Shown here piece by piece: positions 40,696 to 49,068 of a DNA stretch of 64,000 nucleotides. Origin of the DNA: Hydrogenophaga sp. (GTDB taxonomy: Bacteria; Pseudomonadota; Gammaproteobacteria; Burkholderiales; Burkholderiaceae_C). The stretch is from assembly GCA_016790705.1 (NCBI GenBank), contig JAEUOT010000030.1:62001-126000 (forward strand), given 5' to 3'. The notes beneath the pieces were generated by a model. The model made no database searches. It was not told the DNA's origin and saw only the letters and a program-made list of their open reading frames with translations. Position 1 is the first letter of the stretch. Each line of letters starts with the position of its first letter. The position numbers and the translations under genes were made by a program.

Positions 40696-42405
40696 ATGCT
40701 GACCTCGACCGACACCGGTGCGGCTGTCGCTGCGCTGCGCCCGCATCACCGTTTCTGGCCGCGGCGTCTGCCGCATGCCATCACCCCGCCCGCCACCTCG
40801 CTCTGGTTCAATCTTGCGGTCAGTGCCCGGCGCTACCCGGACAAGCCGGCGCTGGTGTTTTTCGACCGGACAGTCTCCTACCGCGAGCTGCACGACCAGG
40901 CCGAGCGCCTGGCGGCTCACCTGCACGCCCGTGGCGTCCGGTCTGGTGACCGGGTGATCCTCTTCATGCAGAACTGCCCCCAGTGGGTGGTGGCCCACTA
41001 TGCGATCCTGCGCGCCAACGCCGTCGTGGTGCCGGTCAATCCGATGAACCGGGCGGAGGAGCTCAAGCACTACATCACCGATCCCGATGCGGCGGTGGCC
41101 ATCTGCGCGGCCGATCTTGCCGGCGAGTTGCTGCAGGCCAATGCCGCGCTGCCCGAAGCGCAGCGCCTGCGCCATCTCGTCGTCGCCCACTATCAGGACG
41201 CCATCGGCCCCGCCGCCGATATCCCGCCCGCGTGGACCGACTGGTTGACGACCCGGCACCCGGTGCCGTCGCTGGACGCAGGCAGCGTGGCCGACTGGTC
41301 CGAGGCCCTGGCCTGTGCCGACGCCGCGCCCCCTCATGATCGCCAGCCGCACGACCTGTGCGTGTTGCCCTACACCAGTGGCACCACCGGTCTGCCCAAG
41401 GGCTGCATGCACACCCACGCGACGCTGATGCACAACGCAGTCGCCTGCCAGCTCTGGACCATGGGCACACACGAGAACGTGTCCCTGGTGGTGGTGCCGA
41501 TGTTTCACATCACCGGCATGGTGGTGGGCATGCACTCGGGTCTCTACACCGGCGCGACGCTGGTGCTGATGCCGCGCTGGGACCGGGAGCTGGCCGGCCG
41601 TCTGATCTCGAAGTGGAAGGTCACGCACTGGAGCAACATCCCGACCATGGTGATCGACCTGCTGGCCAGCCCGCGCTTCGATCAATACGACCTCTCCAGC
41701 CTGGTCTTCATCGGCGGTGGTGGCGCCGCCATGCCCCAGGCCGTGGCGCAGCGCCTGTTCGAGCAGTTCGGCCTGCGGTATGCCGAGGGCTATGGCCTGA
41801 CGGAGACCGCGGCACCCTCGCACAACAACCCGCCCGATGCCCCCAAGCAGCAATGTCTGGGCATCCCCTTCGTCAGTACCGACGCGCGCGTGATCGATCC
41901 CGACACCTTGCAGGAAATGCCGCAGGGCGAGGCCGGCGAGATCATCATTCGCGGTCCGTCGGTCTTCACGGGCTACTGGAAGCGGCCGGATGCAACCGAG
42001 GCCGCGTTCATCGAGTTCGAGGGCCGGACCTATTTCCGCTCGGGGGATCTGGGCCGGGTCGACGAGGATGGCTATTTCTTCATCACCGACCGCCTCAAAC
42101 GCATGATCAACGCCAGCGGCTTCAAGGTCTGGCCGGCCGAGGTCGAGGCGCTGATGTTCAGGCATCCGGCCATCGCCGAGGCCTGTGTCATCAGCACCAA
42201 GGACGCCTATCGCGGCGAGAGCGTGAAGGCTGTCGTGGTGCTGCGCGATGCAGCCCGTGGCCAGACGAGCGAACAGGACATCATCGACTGGTGCCGCGAG
42301 AACATGGCTGTCTACAAGGCACCCCGTGTGGTGCAGTTCGTCGACGCGCTGCCCAAGAGCGGCAGCGGCAAGGTGATGTGGCGCCTCCTGCAGGAGAAGG
42401 AGTAG
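40696..42405 (+). CDS. AMP-forming acyl-CoA ligase (long-chain fatty acid-CoA ligase type)
   Basis: Adenylate-forming enzyme of 569 residues that activates a carboxylic acid to acyl-AMP and then acyl-CoA. The P-loop is YTSGTTGLPKGCMHTH. A5 is YGLTETAAPSHNNPP, A7 FRSGDLGRVDEDGYFFITDRLKRMINASGFKVWPAEVE, and the C-terminal catalytic Lys is in KSGSGKVMWR. Length and HITGMVVGMHSGLYTGATLVLMPRWD suit medium- or long-chain acids. The start at 40696 follows AGGAGACAAGTCC; a longer frame upstream has no ribosome site. Confidence 0.92.
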   Translation: MLTSTDTGAAVAALRPHHRFWPRRLPHAITPPATSLWFNLAVSARRYPDKPALVFFDRTVSYRELHDQAERLAAHLHARGVRSGDRVILFMQNCPQWVVAHYAILRANAVVVPVNPMNRAEELKHYITDPDAAVAICAADLAGELLQANAALPEAQRLRHLVVAHYQDAIGPAADIPPAWTDWLTTRHPVPSLDAGSVADWSEALACADAAPPHDRQPHDLCVLPYTSGTTGLPKGCMHTHATLMHNAVACQLWTMGTHENVSLVVVPMFHITGMVVGMHSGLYTGATLVLMPRWDRELAGRLISKWKVTHWSNIPTMVIDLLASPRFDQYDLSSLVFIGGGGAAMPQAVAQRLFEQFGLRYAEGYGLTETAAPSHNNPPDAPKQQCLGIPFVSTDARVIDPDTLQEMPQGEAGEIIIRGPSVFTGYWKRPDATEAAFIEFEGRTYFRSGDLGRVDEDGYFFITDRLKRMINASGFKVWPAEVEALMFRHPAIAEACVISTKDAYRGESVKAVVVLRDAARGQTSEQDIIDWCRENMAVYKAPRVVQFVDALPKSGSGKVMWRLLQEKE

Positions 42406-42415
42406 CCGCGGTCGC

Positions 42416-43267
42416 TCAGTCCGCTGCGGGAACGATCTGGCGGTAGGCGTGCCAGGTCGCGTGGCCGATCACTGGTCCGGCGATGAACAGGCCGAGGAAC
42501 AGCGGCAGCATCGCCAGCAGGATGATGCCGGTGATCAGCGCACCCCAGAGAAGCATCACGCCCGGGTTCTGCAGGCAGGCGCGGATGCTGGTCAGTCCGG
42601 CGGACACGGCGTCCACCTTGCGGTCCATGATCATCGGAATCGAGATCACGCTGGTGGTGAAGATGATGCTGGCGAACACGGCGCCGACCACGGTGTAGGT
42701 GATCAGGAAGCCGATGTTTTCGGGGTCGATCAGCATCGCCAGCAGGTTGGCCTTCTCCGGCAGCGTGTTGAAGCTCACCGCAAACACCACCAGCGAGGCG
42801 CGGCCCCAGAGCATCTCCAGGATCAGCAGCACGCCGGCGAATATCGCCATCGTGCTCTTCGTCGGCCGCCAGGCTTGCAGCGAGGCACGCAGCGACGGGC
42901 GATGGTCGTGGATCTCCAGCGCCTTGCTCGCGTCGTACAGACCCAGACAGAGGAAGGGGCCCATCAGCAGGAAGCCGGCGCTGAGCGCGAGCACATAGGC
43001 GGGCGCGTTCTGGAACACCGCCAGCAGCGCGTGTCCCATCAGGAAGAAGCACAGGCCATAGAACAGGCCGATGCGCGGGCAGGCGCGGAAATCCTCCCAA
43101 CCGCGTCGCAGCCAGCGCAGCGGATCGGCGGTGGACAGCGTGGCCAGCTCAAGCGAGAAGACCGACGGCCCCCGCTCCTGCCCGCCCGCCGCCGGCTGCC
43201 CAGCGTCGTCCACCGAATGGTCGGCGGGACCGTTGGGCGTGGCGTGGGCGTGCAATACATCTGCCAT
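42416..43267 (-). CDS. DUF2189 family integral membrane protein
   Basis: A 283-residue polytopic membrane protein of the DUF2189 family, function unknown. A hydrophilic N-terminus of about 45 residues precedes LRWLRRGWEDFRACPRIGLFYGLCFFLMGHALLAVF, and five to six helices follow. The family block FLCLGLYDASKALEIHDHRPSLRASLQAW is present. An FNR-type site lies 12 nt before the start, next to the ribosome site AGGAG. That suggests oxygen control, and that the true start or transcript start may differ from the one given. Confidence 0.87.
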   Translation of the reverse strand: MADVLHAHATPNGPADHSVDDAGQPAAGGQERGPSVFSLELATLSTADPLRWLRRGWEDFRACPRIGLFYGLCFFLMGHALLAVFQNAPAYVLALSAGFLLMGPFLCLGLYDASKALEIHDHRPSLRASLQAWRPTKSTMAIFAGVLLILEMLWGRASLVVFAVSFNTLPEKANLLAMLIDPENIGFLITYTVVGAVFASIIFTTSVISIPMIMDRKVDAVSAGLTSIRACLQNPGVMLLWGALITGIILLAMLPLFLGLFIAGPVIGHATWHAYRQIVPAAD

Positions 43268-43279
43268 GGAGCGCTCCTA

Positions 43280-43293
43280 TTGATAAAAATCAA
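43280..43293. promoter_or_regulatory. FNR/ANR box
   Basis: TTGAT-AAAA-ATCAA, a perfect match to the FNR/ANR consensus. Its edge is 12 nt upstream of the DUF2189 ATG, abutting the AGGAG ribosome site, and 67 nt past the stop of the hemerythrin gene on the same strand. Confidence 0.8.
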
Positions 43294-43360
43294 TATAGCC
43301 ATGGCTGGGGCATGGTCTCACATGGTTTTCCCGGAGACCGCGCCGGCGTCAGTGACAGCG

Positions 43361-43804
43361 TCAGGGTCTGGGCACGGCGTGTTCCCTGACCCGGTGCGTG
43401 CGCCGCGACGCTGCCGGTGCGGGCGCAGAGCGCATGTGCAAGGCCAACGCGGCATCCAGGGTCTGCGTGTGCTTGGCGAACCAGGCCGCCAGCTCACCGG
43501 CCATCTCGCGAACCGAGCGCAGATCGCCAGCGCGCGCCAGCGCCAGACCTTCGCGCAGCACATTGAGCACCACCTTGTGCTGCATGATGTGGTTGTCGGC
43601 TGCGGCAAAGCGCGTGCGCCGCATCCACTCATCTTCTCGCCCGAAATGGTGCACGGTGTGTTCGATCACCTCGGCCCAGGCTGTCGGCAACGCATCGTCC
43701 GGCGCCGCCTGCGCCATGGCCAGCAGGTCCACAAACGCGTGATGCACCTCGTCCATTGGTGGGTAGTCCAACTGCAGGGCTTCGGACCATTCAACTTTGT
43801 GCAT
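43361..43804 (-). CDS. Bacteriohemerythrin-like protein
   Basis: A 147-residue hemerythrin-domain protein with a di-iron site for O2 or NO binding. It opens MHKVEWSEALQLDYPPMDEVHHAFVDL and has EHTVHHFGREDEWM, NHIMQHKVVLNVL and HTQTLDAALALH, giving the expected pattern of His ligands plus Glu and Asp. The C-terminal 20 residues are basic. The start at 43804 follows GGAGG; two upstream in-frame ATGs have no ribosome site. It precedes an FNR box and the DUF2189 gene, so both may belong to an oxygen-related set. Confidence 0.88.
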   Translation of the reverse strand: MHKVEWSEALQLDYPPMDEVHHAFVDLLAMAQAAPDDALPTAWAEVIEHTVHHFGREDEWMRRTRFAAADNHIMQHKVVLNVLREGLALARAGDLRSVREMAGELAAWFAKHTQTLDAALALHMRSAPAPAASRRTHRVREHAVPRP

Positions 43805-43947
43805 AGGCACCTCCATCGCTGGCATTCAGCTTGACAGTGCCGATTCGGGTGATCTTTGATCCAGCGCAGAAACACGGTGCGCCGACCGCTCGCGACACCC
43901 GTTTCTGCAGGGAGTTTGAGCCAGCGCAGACCGCTACACTGCCCGCC

Positions 43948-44688
43948 ATGCCGCTCGCCTTTGAACCTCCGTATTCATCTCTCTCCCGGCGCGATGCCGA
44001 CTTGGCCGCCCGTGGATTTGCGCTGCTGCGCGCCAGCGATGTCGGCGCCTGGCTGGAAGCCGATGCCCGGTCGCTGGACCGCCTGCATGGCGCCTGGAAC
44101 GACTTGCCCGCTGACGGTTACCTGAGGGACGGCGGGCACTACCGGCGCCGCCGCCACAGTTGTTGTGTGGTGGAGGCCGGCCAAGTCACCGAGGCCCCTC
44201 ATCGGGCCCATTGGCAGCCGCTGGAATACAACGCACTGCACGGGGGCATGCAGCGCTGGTTCGAGCCTGTGCAAGAGGCCACCCGCAGCGACCCCCTGTG
44301 GCGCCGCATCCTGGTGCAGGTCGGCGAAGCGGTGTCGGCGCTGCATGGCCCCCGGCCGTGGTACGTCGAGGCGCACCCGTTCCGCATCGACACCACGGAT
44401 GGCATCGGTCGGCCCACGCCCGAGGGCGCGCACCGCGACGGGGTGGACCTGGTGGCCGTGTTCATGCTCGAACGCCACGGCATCAAGGGGGGCGAGAGCC
44501 GGGTGTTCGAGGCCGAGGGCCCGAGCGGACAACGCTTCACGCTCACCGAGCCCTGGTCGCTGCTGCTGCTGGACGACGCGCGCGTGATCCATGAAACCAC
44601 CCCGATCCAGCCGCTGGTGCCCGGCGAGCTGGGTTGGCGGGACACCCTGGTGCTGACCTACCGGCGCAGCGGCTTCCAGGGGGATTGA
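43948..44688 (+). CDS. 2OG-Fe dioxygenase family protein
   Basis: A 246-residue protein of the 2OG-Fe dioxygenase family that includes bacterial free-amino-acid hydroxylases such as isoleucine dioxygenase. The iron motif is HRDGVDLVAVFML (His-x-Asp), and the distal His is in DARVIHETTPIQP; WRDTLVLTYRR closes the core. Other family blocks are YRRRRHSCCVVE and VEAHPFRIDT. The substrate cannot be assigned. Upstream, the 16-mer TTTGA(T/G)CCAGCGCAGA occurs twice 60 bp apart. The 3' end overlaps the convergent DUF1232 gene by 31 bp. Confidence 0.85.
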   Translation: MPLAFEPPYSSLSRRDADLAARGFALLRASDVGAWLEADARSLDRLHGAWNDLPADGYLRDGGHYRRRRHSCCVVEAGQVTEAPHRAHWQPLEYNALHGGMQRWFEPVQEATRSDPLWRRILVQVGEAVSALHGPRPWYVEAHPFRIDTTDGIGRPTPEGAHRDGVDLVAVFMLERHGIKGGESRVFEAEGPSGQRFTLTEPWSLLLLDDARVIHETTPIQPLVPGELGWRDTLVLTYRRSGFQGD

Positions 44689-45011
44689 GCCCCCGCGCTC
44701 CGCCGCTGCGCAGGTCGCTGGCCCCCAGGGGGATGCGTTCCGCCGGCTCTTGCCTCCGCATGCTCGCGAATGTGCGCCGGCAGCCGGGAGAGCAGCCAGC
44801 GCAGCGCCATCGGCACGATCACCAGGTCATCGACAACCCCCAGCACGGGGATCATGTCCGGGATCAGGTCGACCGGGGAGAGCAGGTAGAGCACGACGGC
44901 CAACGCGCCGGCCTTGAGCCATCCCGGGGCCTCCGGATGGCCCAGCGCGTACCAGAGCCGCTTCACGTCACCGCGCACGGCCAGCCAGAGCACCGACAGA
45001 CGTTTCCACAT
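44658..45011 (-). CDS. YkvA/DUF1232 family membrane protein with repeat-derived tail
   Basis: A 117-residue membrane protein of the DUF1232 family. Core: GWLKAGALAVVLYLLSPVDLIPDMIPVLGVVDDLVIVPMAL with two helices and the hallmark SPVDLIPD. The family usually ends soon after LLSRLPAHIREHA. Here about 28 residues (GGTHPPGGQRPAQRR...) follow, encoded by copy B of the GC-rich intergenic repeat, and they run into the end of the convergent dioxygenase gene. The start at 45011 follows AGGAGG; a GTG further upstream is also in frame. Confidence 0.85.
   Translation of the reverse strand: MWKRLSVLWLAVRGDVKRLWYALGHPEAPGWLKAGALAVVLYLLSPVDLIPDMIPVLGVVDDLVIVPMALRWLLSRLPAHIREHAEARAGGTHPPGGQRPAQRRSAGAQSPWKPLRR
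44687..44761 (-). repeat. GC-rich intergenic repeat, copy B
   Basis: Read leftward it starts TGCGGAGGCAAGAGCCGGCG, then CGCATCCCCCTGGGGG, and ends with GCGCAGCGGCGGAGCGCGGGGG. It matches copy A (3151-3226) in block order and spacing but is diverged. It encodes the C-terminal tail of the DUF1232 protein. Confidence 0.5.
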
Positions 45012-45117
45012 ACGCACCACCTCCTGGAACACATGAACGCATCCGGCCCATCCGGACGGCGCTCAGTGTGGGGCGGTGGACCCCGATCTCAAGGGCGGGG
45101 TTCCCGTCGCACATGTG

Positions 45118-45152
45118 AAAAGGCCCTGCGTGCGCAAAACGCACGCAGGGCC
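45118..45152 (-). terminator. Terminator of thiolase gene
   Basis: Perfect 13-bp stem GGCCCTGCGTGCG / CGCACGCAGGGCC with a 5-nt loop, next to four A (T run on minus strand). It lies 30 nt past the thiolase stop at 45182. Confidence 0.85.
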
Positions 45153-45181
45153 CGGCGGGGCGTTGCGCCCACGCGTCAGGA

Positions 45182-46366
45182 TCAGATCCGCTCGAAGATG
45201 GCGGCGATGCCCTGGCCGCCGCCGATGCACATGGTCACCAGCGCATAGCGGCCGTTGACGCGCTGCAGTTCGTACAGCGCCTTCACGGTGATCAGCGCAC
45301 CGGTGGCGCCGATCGGATGGCCCAGCGAGATGCCCGAGCCGTTGGGGTTGACCTTGGCCGGGTCCAGGCCGAGCTCCTTGGTGACGGCGCAGGCCTGGGC
45401 AGCGAAGGCTTCGTTGGCCTCGATCACGTCCAGATCGTTGACCGACAGGCCGGTCTTCTTGAGCACCGCCTGCGTGGCGGAGATCGGGCCGACGCCCATG
45501 ATCTTGGGGTCCAGACCGGTGTGGGCGTAGCCGACCAGGCGGGCCAGCGGCTTGGCGCCACGCGCCTTTGCAGCGCCGGCGTCCATCAGCACCACGGCGG
45601 CGGCGGCGTCGTTGATGCCCGAGGCGTTGCCGGCGGTCACGGTGCCGTTCTCCTTGATGAACACCGGCTTGAGCTTTGTCATGTCTTCCAGCTTGCAGCC
45701 CGGGCGGAAGTGTTCGTCGGTGGCATAGGCCACGTCGCCCTTCTTGCTCTTGAGCATGACGGGGACGATCTGGTCCTTGAAGCGACCCTCGGCGGTGGCG
45801 CGCTCGGCGCGGTTGTGGCTTTCAACGGCCAGCGCGTCCTGCATCTCGCGGGTGATGCCGTACTTGGCAGCCACGTTCTCTGCGGTCACGCCCATGTGGA
45901 TGTTGTGGAAGGGGTCGTGCAGGGCGCCGATCATCATGTCCACCATCTTGGTGTCGCCCATGCGGGCGCCCCAGCGCATGTTCAGGCTCGCGAACGGGGC
46001 GCGGCTCATGCACTCGGCGCCGCCGCCGATGGCGATGTCGGTGTCGCCCAGCAGGATGGACTGCGAGGCGCTCACGATGGCCTGCAGGCCGGAACCGCAG
46101 AGGCGGTTGACGTTGAAGGCGGGCGTGCCTTCGGCGCAGCCACCGTTGATGGCCGCCACGCGCGAGAGGTACATGTCCTTGGGTTCGGTGTTGACCACGT
46201 GGCCGAACACGACGTGGCCGACGTCCTTGCCCTCGGTGTTCGCGCGGGCCAGGGCCTCGCGCACGACCAGCGCGCCGAGTTCGGTGGGAGGGCTGTCCTT
46301 GAGACTGCCTCCGAAGGTACCGATGGCGGTACGGACAGCGCTGACGACGACAACTTCACGGCTCAT
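45182..46366 (-). CDS. Acetyl-CoA C-acyltransferase (thiolase)
   Basis: Thiolase of 394 residues that condenses or cleaves acyl-CoA with CoA. It has the nucleophile Cys in NVNRLCGSGLQAI, NEAFAAQ, GHPIGATGA with its catalytic His, and the second Cys in MCIGGGQGIAAIFE. It opens SREVVVVSAVRTAIGTFGGSLKD. Both biosynthetic (PhaA) and degradative roles are possible; no phaB or phaC is adjacent. The start at 46366 is 6 nt after AGGAG; another ATG lies two codons upstream. It is monocistronic with a strong terminator. Confidence 0.93.
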   Translation of the reverse strand: MSREVVVVSAVRTAIGTFGGSLKDSPPTELGALVVREALARANTEGKDVGHVVFGHVVNTEPKDMYLSRVAAINGGCAEGTPAFNVNRLCGSGLQAIVSASQSILLGDTDIAIGGGAECMSRAPFASLNMRWGARMGDTKMVDMMIGALHDPFHNIHMGVTAENVAAKYGITREMQDALAVESHNRAERATAEGRFKDQIVPVMLKSKKGDVAYATDEHFRPGCKLEDMTKLKPVFIKENGTVTAGNASGINDAAAAVVLMDAGAAKARGAKPLARLVGYAHTGLDPKIMGVGPISATQAVLKKTGLSVNDLDVIEANEAFAAQACAVTKELGLDPAKVNPNGSGISLGHPIGATGALITVKALYELQRVNGRYALVTMCIGGGQGIAAIFERI

Positions 46367-46453
46367 GTTCATCTCCTGTTGGACGGGTGGATAGGGACTG
46401 TGCAATCGGACATGGTAGGGGTACTTGGCTTACGCGGGCCTTGTGACCAAGGC

Positions 46454-47221
46454 TCAGCCTCGTACATCGGCGACCGGTTCCATGCCGAAACGGGGGTGTC
46501 TGAGGAAGGCCAGCACCTGCGAGGCCGCCTGTTCGGGGCTGCTGAGCTGGCCCTGCGCCTTGAGTTGCTGGAAACGTCCCAGATCGGGAAAGTCGGCGGG
46601 ATCGCCGGCGCGCAACTGCACCTGCATGTCGGTGTCGATCACGCCCGGGGCCAGCGAGACGACGCTGGCGCCATGGGGCCGTTTGGCTTCTTCCAGCGCA
46701 ACGCAACGCGAGAAATGGTCCATCCCCGCTTTGGCGGCGCAGTAGGACGCCTGCGCTGCCATGGGCCGGCGGCCGAGCCCGGAGGATATGTTGAGCACCT
46801 TGCGCGGCCCCCGCCAGCCCGCGTCCACCCAGGCGCCGCTGGCGTTCAGGAACGCGGCGGTCAACAGCATCGGGGCTTCGAGTCCGACCCGCAGCGCCTG
46901 GGCAATGCCTTCCGGGGGACAGTGTTCAAGCGACCTGATCTCCGGAATCACGCCGGCGTTGTTGATCAGGGTGGCGCCCGCCAGGCTGGGCGCGTCAAGC
47001 TGGGACAGCCACAGGTGCAGGCGTTTGGCGACCGGCGCCGGATCGGCGAGGTCGACGCTCCACTGGAGGACGGTGGCGCCGCGTGCCTTGGCGAGTTCGT
47101 TGAGTTCGGGGCGTGTCTGTCGCGAGAGGCACAGCAGCGGGCGGCCCGGCGCGATCAGTTCGCGCGCCATCGCCAGTCCCAGACCGCGCGACGCGCCGGT
47201 GAGGATGACCAAGTCTTGCAT
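46454..47221 (-). CDS. SDR family oxidoreductase
   Basis: Short-chain dehydrogenase of 255 residues. The cofactor motif is LTGASRGLGLAMA, followed by INNAGVIPE, catalytic Ser in NISSGLG and YCAAKAGMDHF. The overall pattern resembles sepiapterin or benzil reductase-type proteins. The substrate is unknown. The ATG at 47221 is used; a GTG two codons upstream is also in frame. It lies 49 nt after the pseudouridine synthase gene on the same strand. Confidence 0.87.
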   Translation of the reverse strand: MQDLVILTGASRGLGLAMARELIAPGRPLLCLSRQTRPELNELAKARGATVLQWSVDLADPAPVAKRLHLWLSQLDAPSLAGATLINNAGVIPEIRSLEHCPPEGIAQALRVGLEAPMLLTAAFLNASGAWVDAGWRGPRKVLNISSGLGRRPMAAQASYCAAKAGMDHFSRCVALEEAKRPHGASVVSLAPGVIDTDMQVQLRAGDPADFPDLGRFQQLKAQGQLSSPEQAASQVLAFLRHPRFGMEPVADVRG

Positions 47222-47270
47222 GGTCACAGTTTCGCACCGTTCGCGCCGGCCCCCTGTGGGCGGGCCGTGT

Positions 47271-47924
47271 TCAGAACGGGCAGGGCGTCTCGAAGCGCAT
47301 CGGCTGGTCGGTGACCGGGTGCGGGATCTCGATCGTTCGGGCGTGCAGCAGCAGCCGGGGGGCCATCGCTTCCTGGGCCTCGCTGGCGTAGAGGGGATCG
47401 CCGACGATGGGGTGACCGATGGCCATCAGGTGCACCCGCAACTGGTGCGAGCGCCCGGTCACCGGTTCAAGGTCCAGTCGCGTGGTGCCCGGCAGGCCCG
47501 CCGGTTCGCTCGCGACGCGCCAGCGTGTGAGGCTGGGCTTGCCGATGTCGTGGTCCACCTTGCTGCGGGGCCGGGCCAGCCAGTCGACGATCAGCGGCAG
47601 GTCGATGCAGTTCCACGGCGCGTCCGGCGCTGCGCCGGGCAGTTCGCCGGCGACCACCGCGACATAGCGTTTGTGGACCCGGCGCTTTTCGAAGCTCATG
47701 CTCAGGCGGCGCTGGGCCTCGATGCCGCGTGCCATCACGATCAGGCCGGAGGTGGCCATGTCCAGCCGGTGCACGATCAGTGCATCGGGAAACCGGGCCT
47801 GGGCGCGGGCACTGAGGCAGTCCTGATTGTCCGGACCGCGCCCGGGCACGGCCAGCAGTCCGGCCGGTTTGTCGAACACCAGCAGGTGGTCGTCGGCATG
47901 GACCAGGGACAGGTCCGGATTCAT
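47271..47924 (-). CDS. RluA-family RNA pseudouridine synthase
   Basis: A 217-residue pseudouridine synthase. The catalytic Asp is in HRLDMATSGLIVMAR. Other blocks are VFDKPAGLLAVPGRG, HKRYVAVVAGEL, TRLDLEPVTGRSHQLRVHL and GHPIVGDPLYA. It has no S4 domain, so it is the short RluA type that modifies 23S rRNA and/or tRNA. It starts in an ATGA overlap with the upstream oxidase-fold gene and is thus translationally coupled. Confidence 0.93.
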   Translation of the reverse strand: MNPDLSLVHADDHLLVFDKPAGLLAVPGRGPDNQDCLSARAQARFPDALIVHRLDMATSGLIVMARGIEAQRRLSMSFEKRRVHKRYVAVVAGELPGAAPDAPWNCIDLPLIVDWLARPRSKVDHDIGKPSLTRWRVASEPAGLPGTTRLDLEPVTGRSHQLRVHLMAIGHPIVGDPLYASEAQEAMAPRLLLHARTIEIPHPVTDQPMRFETPCPF

Positions 47925-48406
47925 GGCGCCAGGGTCAGCGCCCGCCGCACTTCCTCGGCCGGCAGGCTGCGTGCAGCCCCGAACCCCGCCACCTGGCGTG
48001 CCCCCAGCAACGCCAGTCGCACGAAGCGGAAGTCACCCAGCGTCGTCATCATCTCGGCCTCGGGGAAGCGCTGCAGGTAGACCTCCCGCGCGCGCTCCGC
48101 GTCGGGACTGCCCGGCTCGGCGAACCGGGCGTGCGCCTCCAGCGTGACACGGGGCAGCGCGTGCACCGGCTCGCCTTCGGTCTCGCCGGCGCAGACCAGC
48201 AGGGAGACTCCTGGCTCGCGGCGCATGTTGCCGCTGTGGGCGGCGAGCCCGCTGACATGCAGCACCAGTTCATGCGCCCGGTCGTCGATCGCGTACGGGA
48301 CCATGGAGACGAACACACCGCCCTGTTCGTCGCGCGTGCCCAGTGCCGCGGTGCGGCGGGCCAGCAGCAATTCACGCAATGCCCTGGTCAGGCTGTGCTC
48401 TCCCAT
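47921..48406 (-). CDS. Pyridoxamine 5'-phosphate oxidase-fold protein (HugZ-like)
   Basis: A 161-residue split-barrel flavin/heme-binding-fold protein. It has LLLARRTAALGTRDEQGGVFVSMVPYAID, then LHVSGLAAHSGNMRREPGVSLLV and a C-terminal FRFVRLALLGARQVAGFGAARSL, the arrangement seen in HugZ/HutZ-type proteins. Those degrade or bind heme, but the match is by pattern only. It is coupled by a 4-nt overlap to the pseudouridine synthase and lies 9 nt after the OmpA-domain gene. Confidence 0.85.
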   Translation of the reverse strand: MGEHSLTRALRELLLARRTAALGTRDEQGGVFVSMVPYAIDDRAHELVLHVSGLAAHSGNMRREPGVSLLVCAGETEGEPVHALPRVTLEAHARFAEPGSPDAERAREVYLQRFPEAEMMTTLGDFRFVRLALLGARQVAGFGAARSLPAEEVRRALTLAP

Positions 48407-48415
48407 GGCGTGCCT

Positions 48416-49012
48416 TCAGCGGACGAAGATTTCGGCGCGGCGGTTGCGTGGCTCGGGCACATCGTCCTCGGTGGGGACCACCGGTTCACGCTCTCCACGG
48501 CCAACCGGGTCGATCAGCTCGGGCTTGAATCCCTTGGAGGTCAGGATGTCCCGGATCGCGTTGGCGCGACGCAGCGACAAGGCGTCGTTGGCGTCGGCGG
48601 CACCCTGACGATCGGTATGACCGACCACCACGATTTCTCCACCGCTGCGGGCACGGGCGGCTGCGATGACCGTATCCAGCTCGGCCTGCGACGACGGGGT
48701 CAGGGTCGAGGTGCCGGGCTGGAACTCGAGCGTGAATTTCTGCGGCGGCGGGGGTTGCAGACCCACCAGCTCGGGGTAACGCGAACGGACCTCAGCGTCG
48801 GACAAGCGCACGGGCCGGATGTCGCCCTTGGCGCCCAGATCGGCGGCGGCATACGGGGAATCGAGCGTGACGGAGCCGGCTGGCGTGGTCACCGTCACCG
48901 CCGAGGGGCGGTCCGGCTGGGGCAGAAGGACGACACGACCGCTGGGCGCACAGGCGGCGCACAACGAGAGGACAAGCGAGGTGGCGGACCACCGGAACAG
49001 CGAGGAAACCAT
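48416..49012 (-). CDS. OmpA-domain lipoprotein
   Basis: A 198-residue outer-membrane lipoprotein with a C-terminal peptidoglycan-binding OmpA domain. The leader ends LSLCAAC, a lipobox. The OmpA core is FTLEFQPGTSTLTPSSQAELDTVIAAA, GHTDRQGAADANDALSLRRANAIRDIL, DPVGRGEREP and RNRRAEIFV. The Asp and Arg that bind diaminopimelate are visible. A linker of about 70 residues precedes the domain. It is adjacent to a FecR-domain gene on the same strand, so the two may function together at the envelope. Confidence 0.92.
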   Translation of the reverse strand: MVSSLFRWSATSLVLSLCAACAPSGRVVLLPQPDRPSAVTVTTPAGSVTLDSPYAAADLGAKGDIRPVRLSDAEVRSRYPELVGLQPPPPQKFTLEFQPGTSTLTPSSQAELDTVIAAARARSGGEIVVVGHTDRQGAADANDALSLRRANAIRDILTSKGFKPELIDPVGRGEREPVVPTEDDVPEPRNRRAEIFVR

Positions 49013-49068
49013 GGACCATCAATTGCAGCAAGTTGTGCTGCAGTGCACGGAGATGTTGCTCTTGGGCG

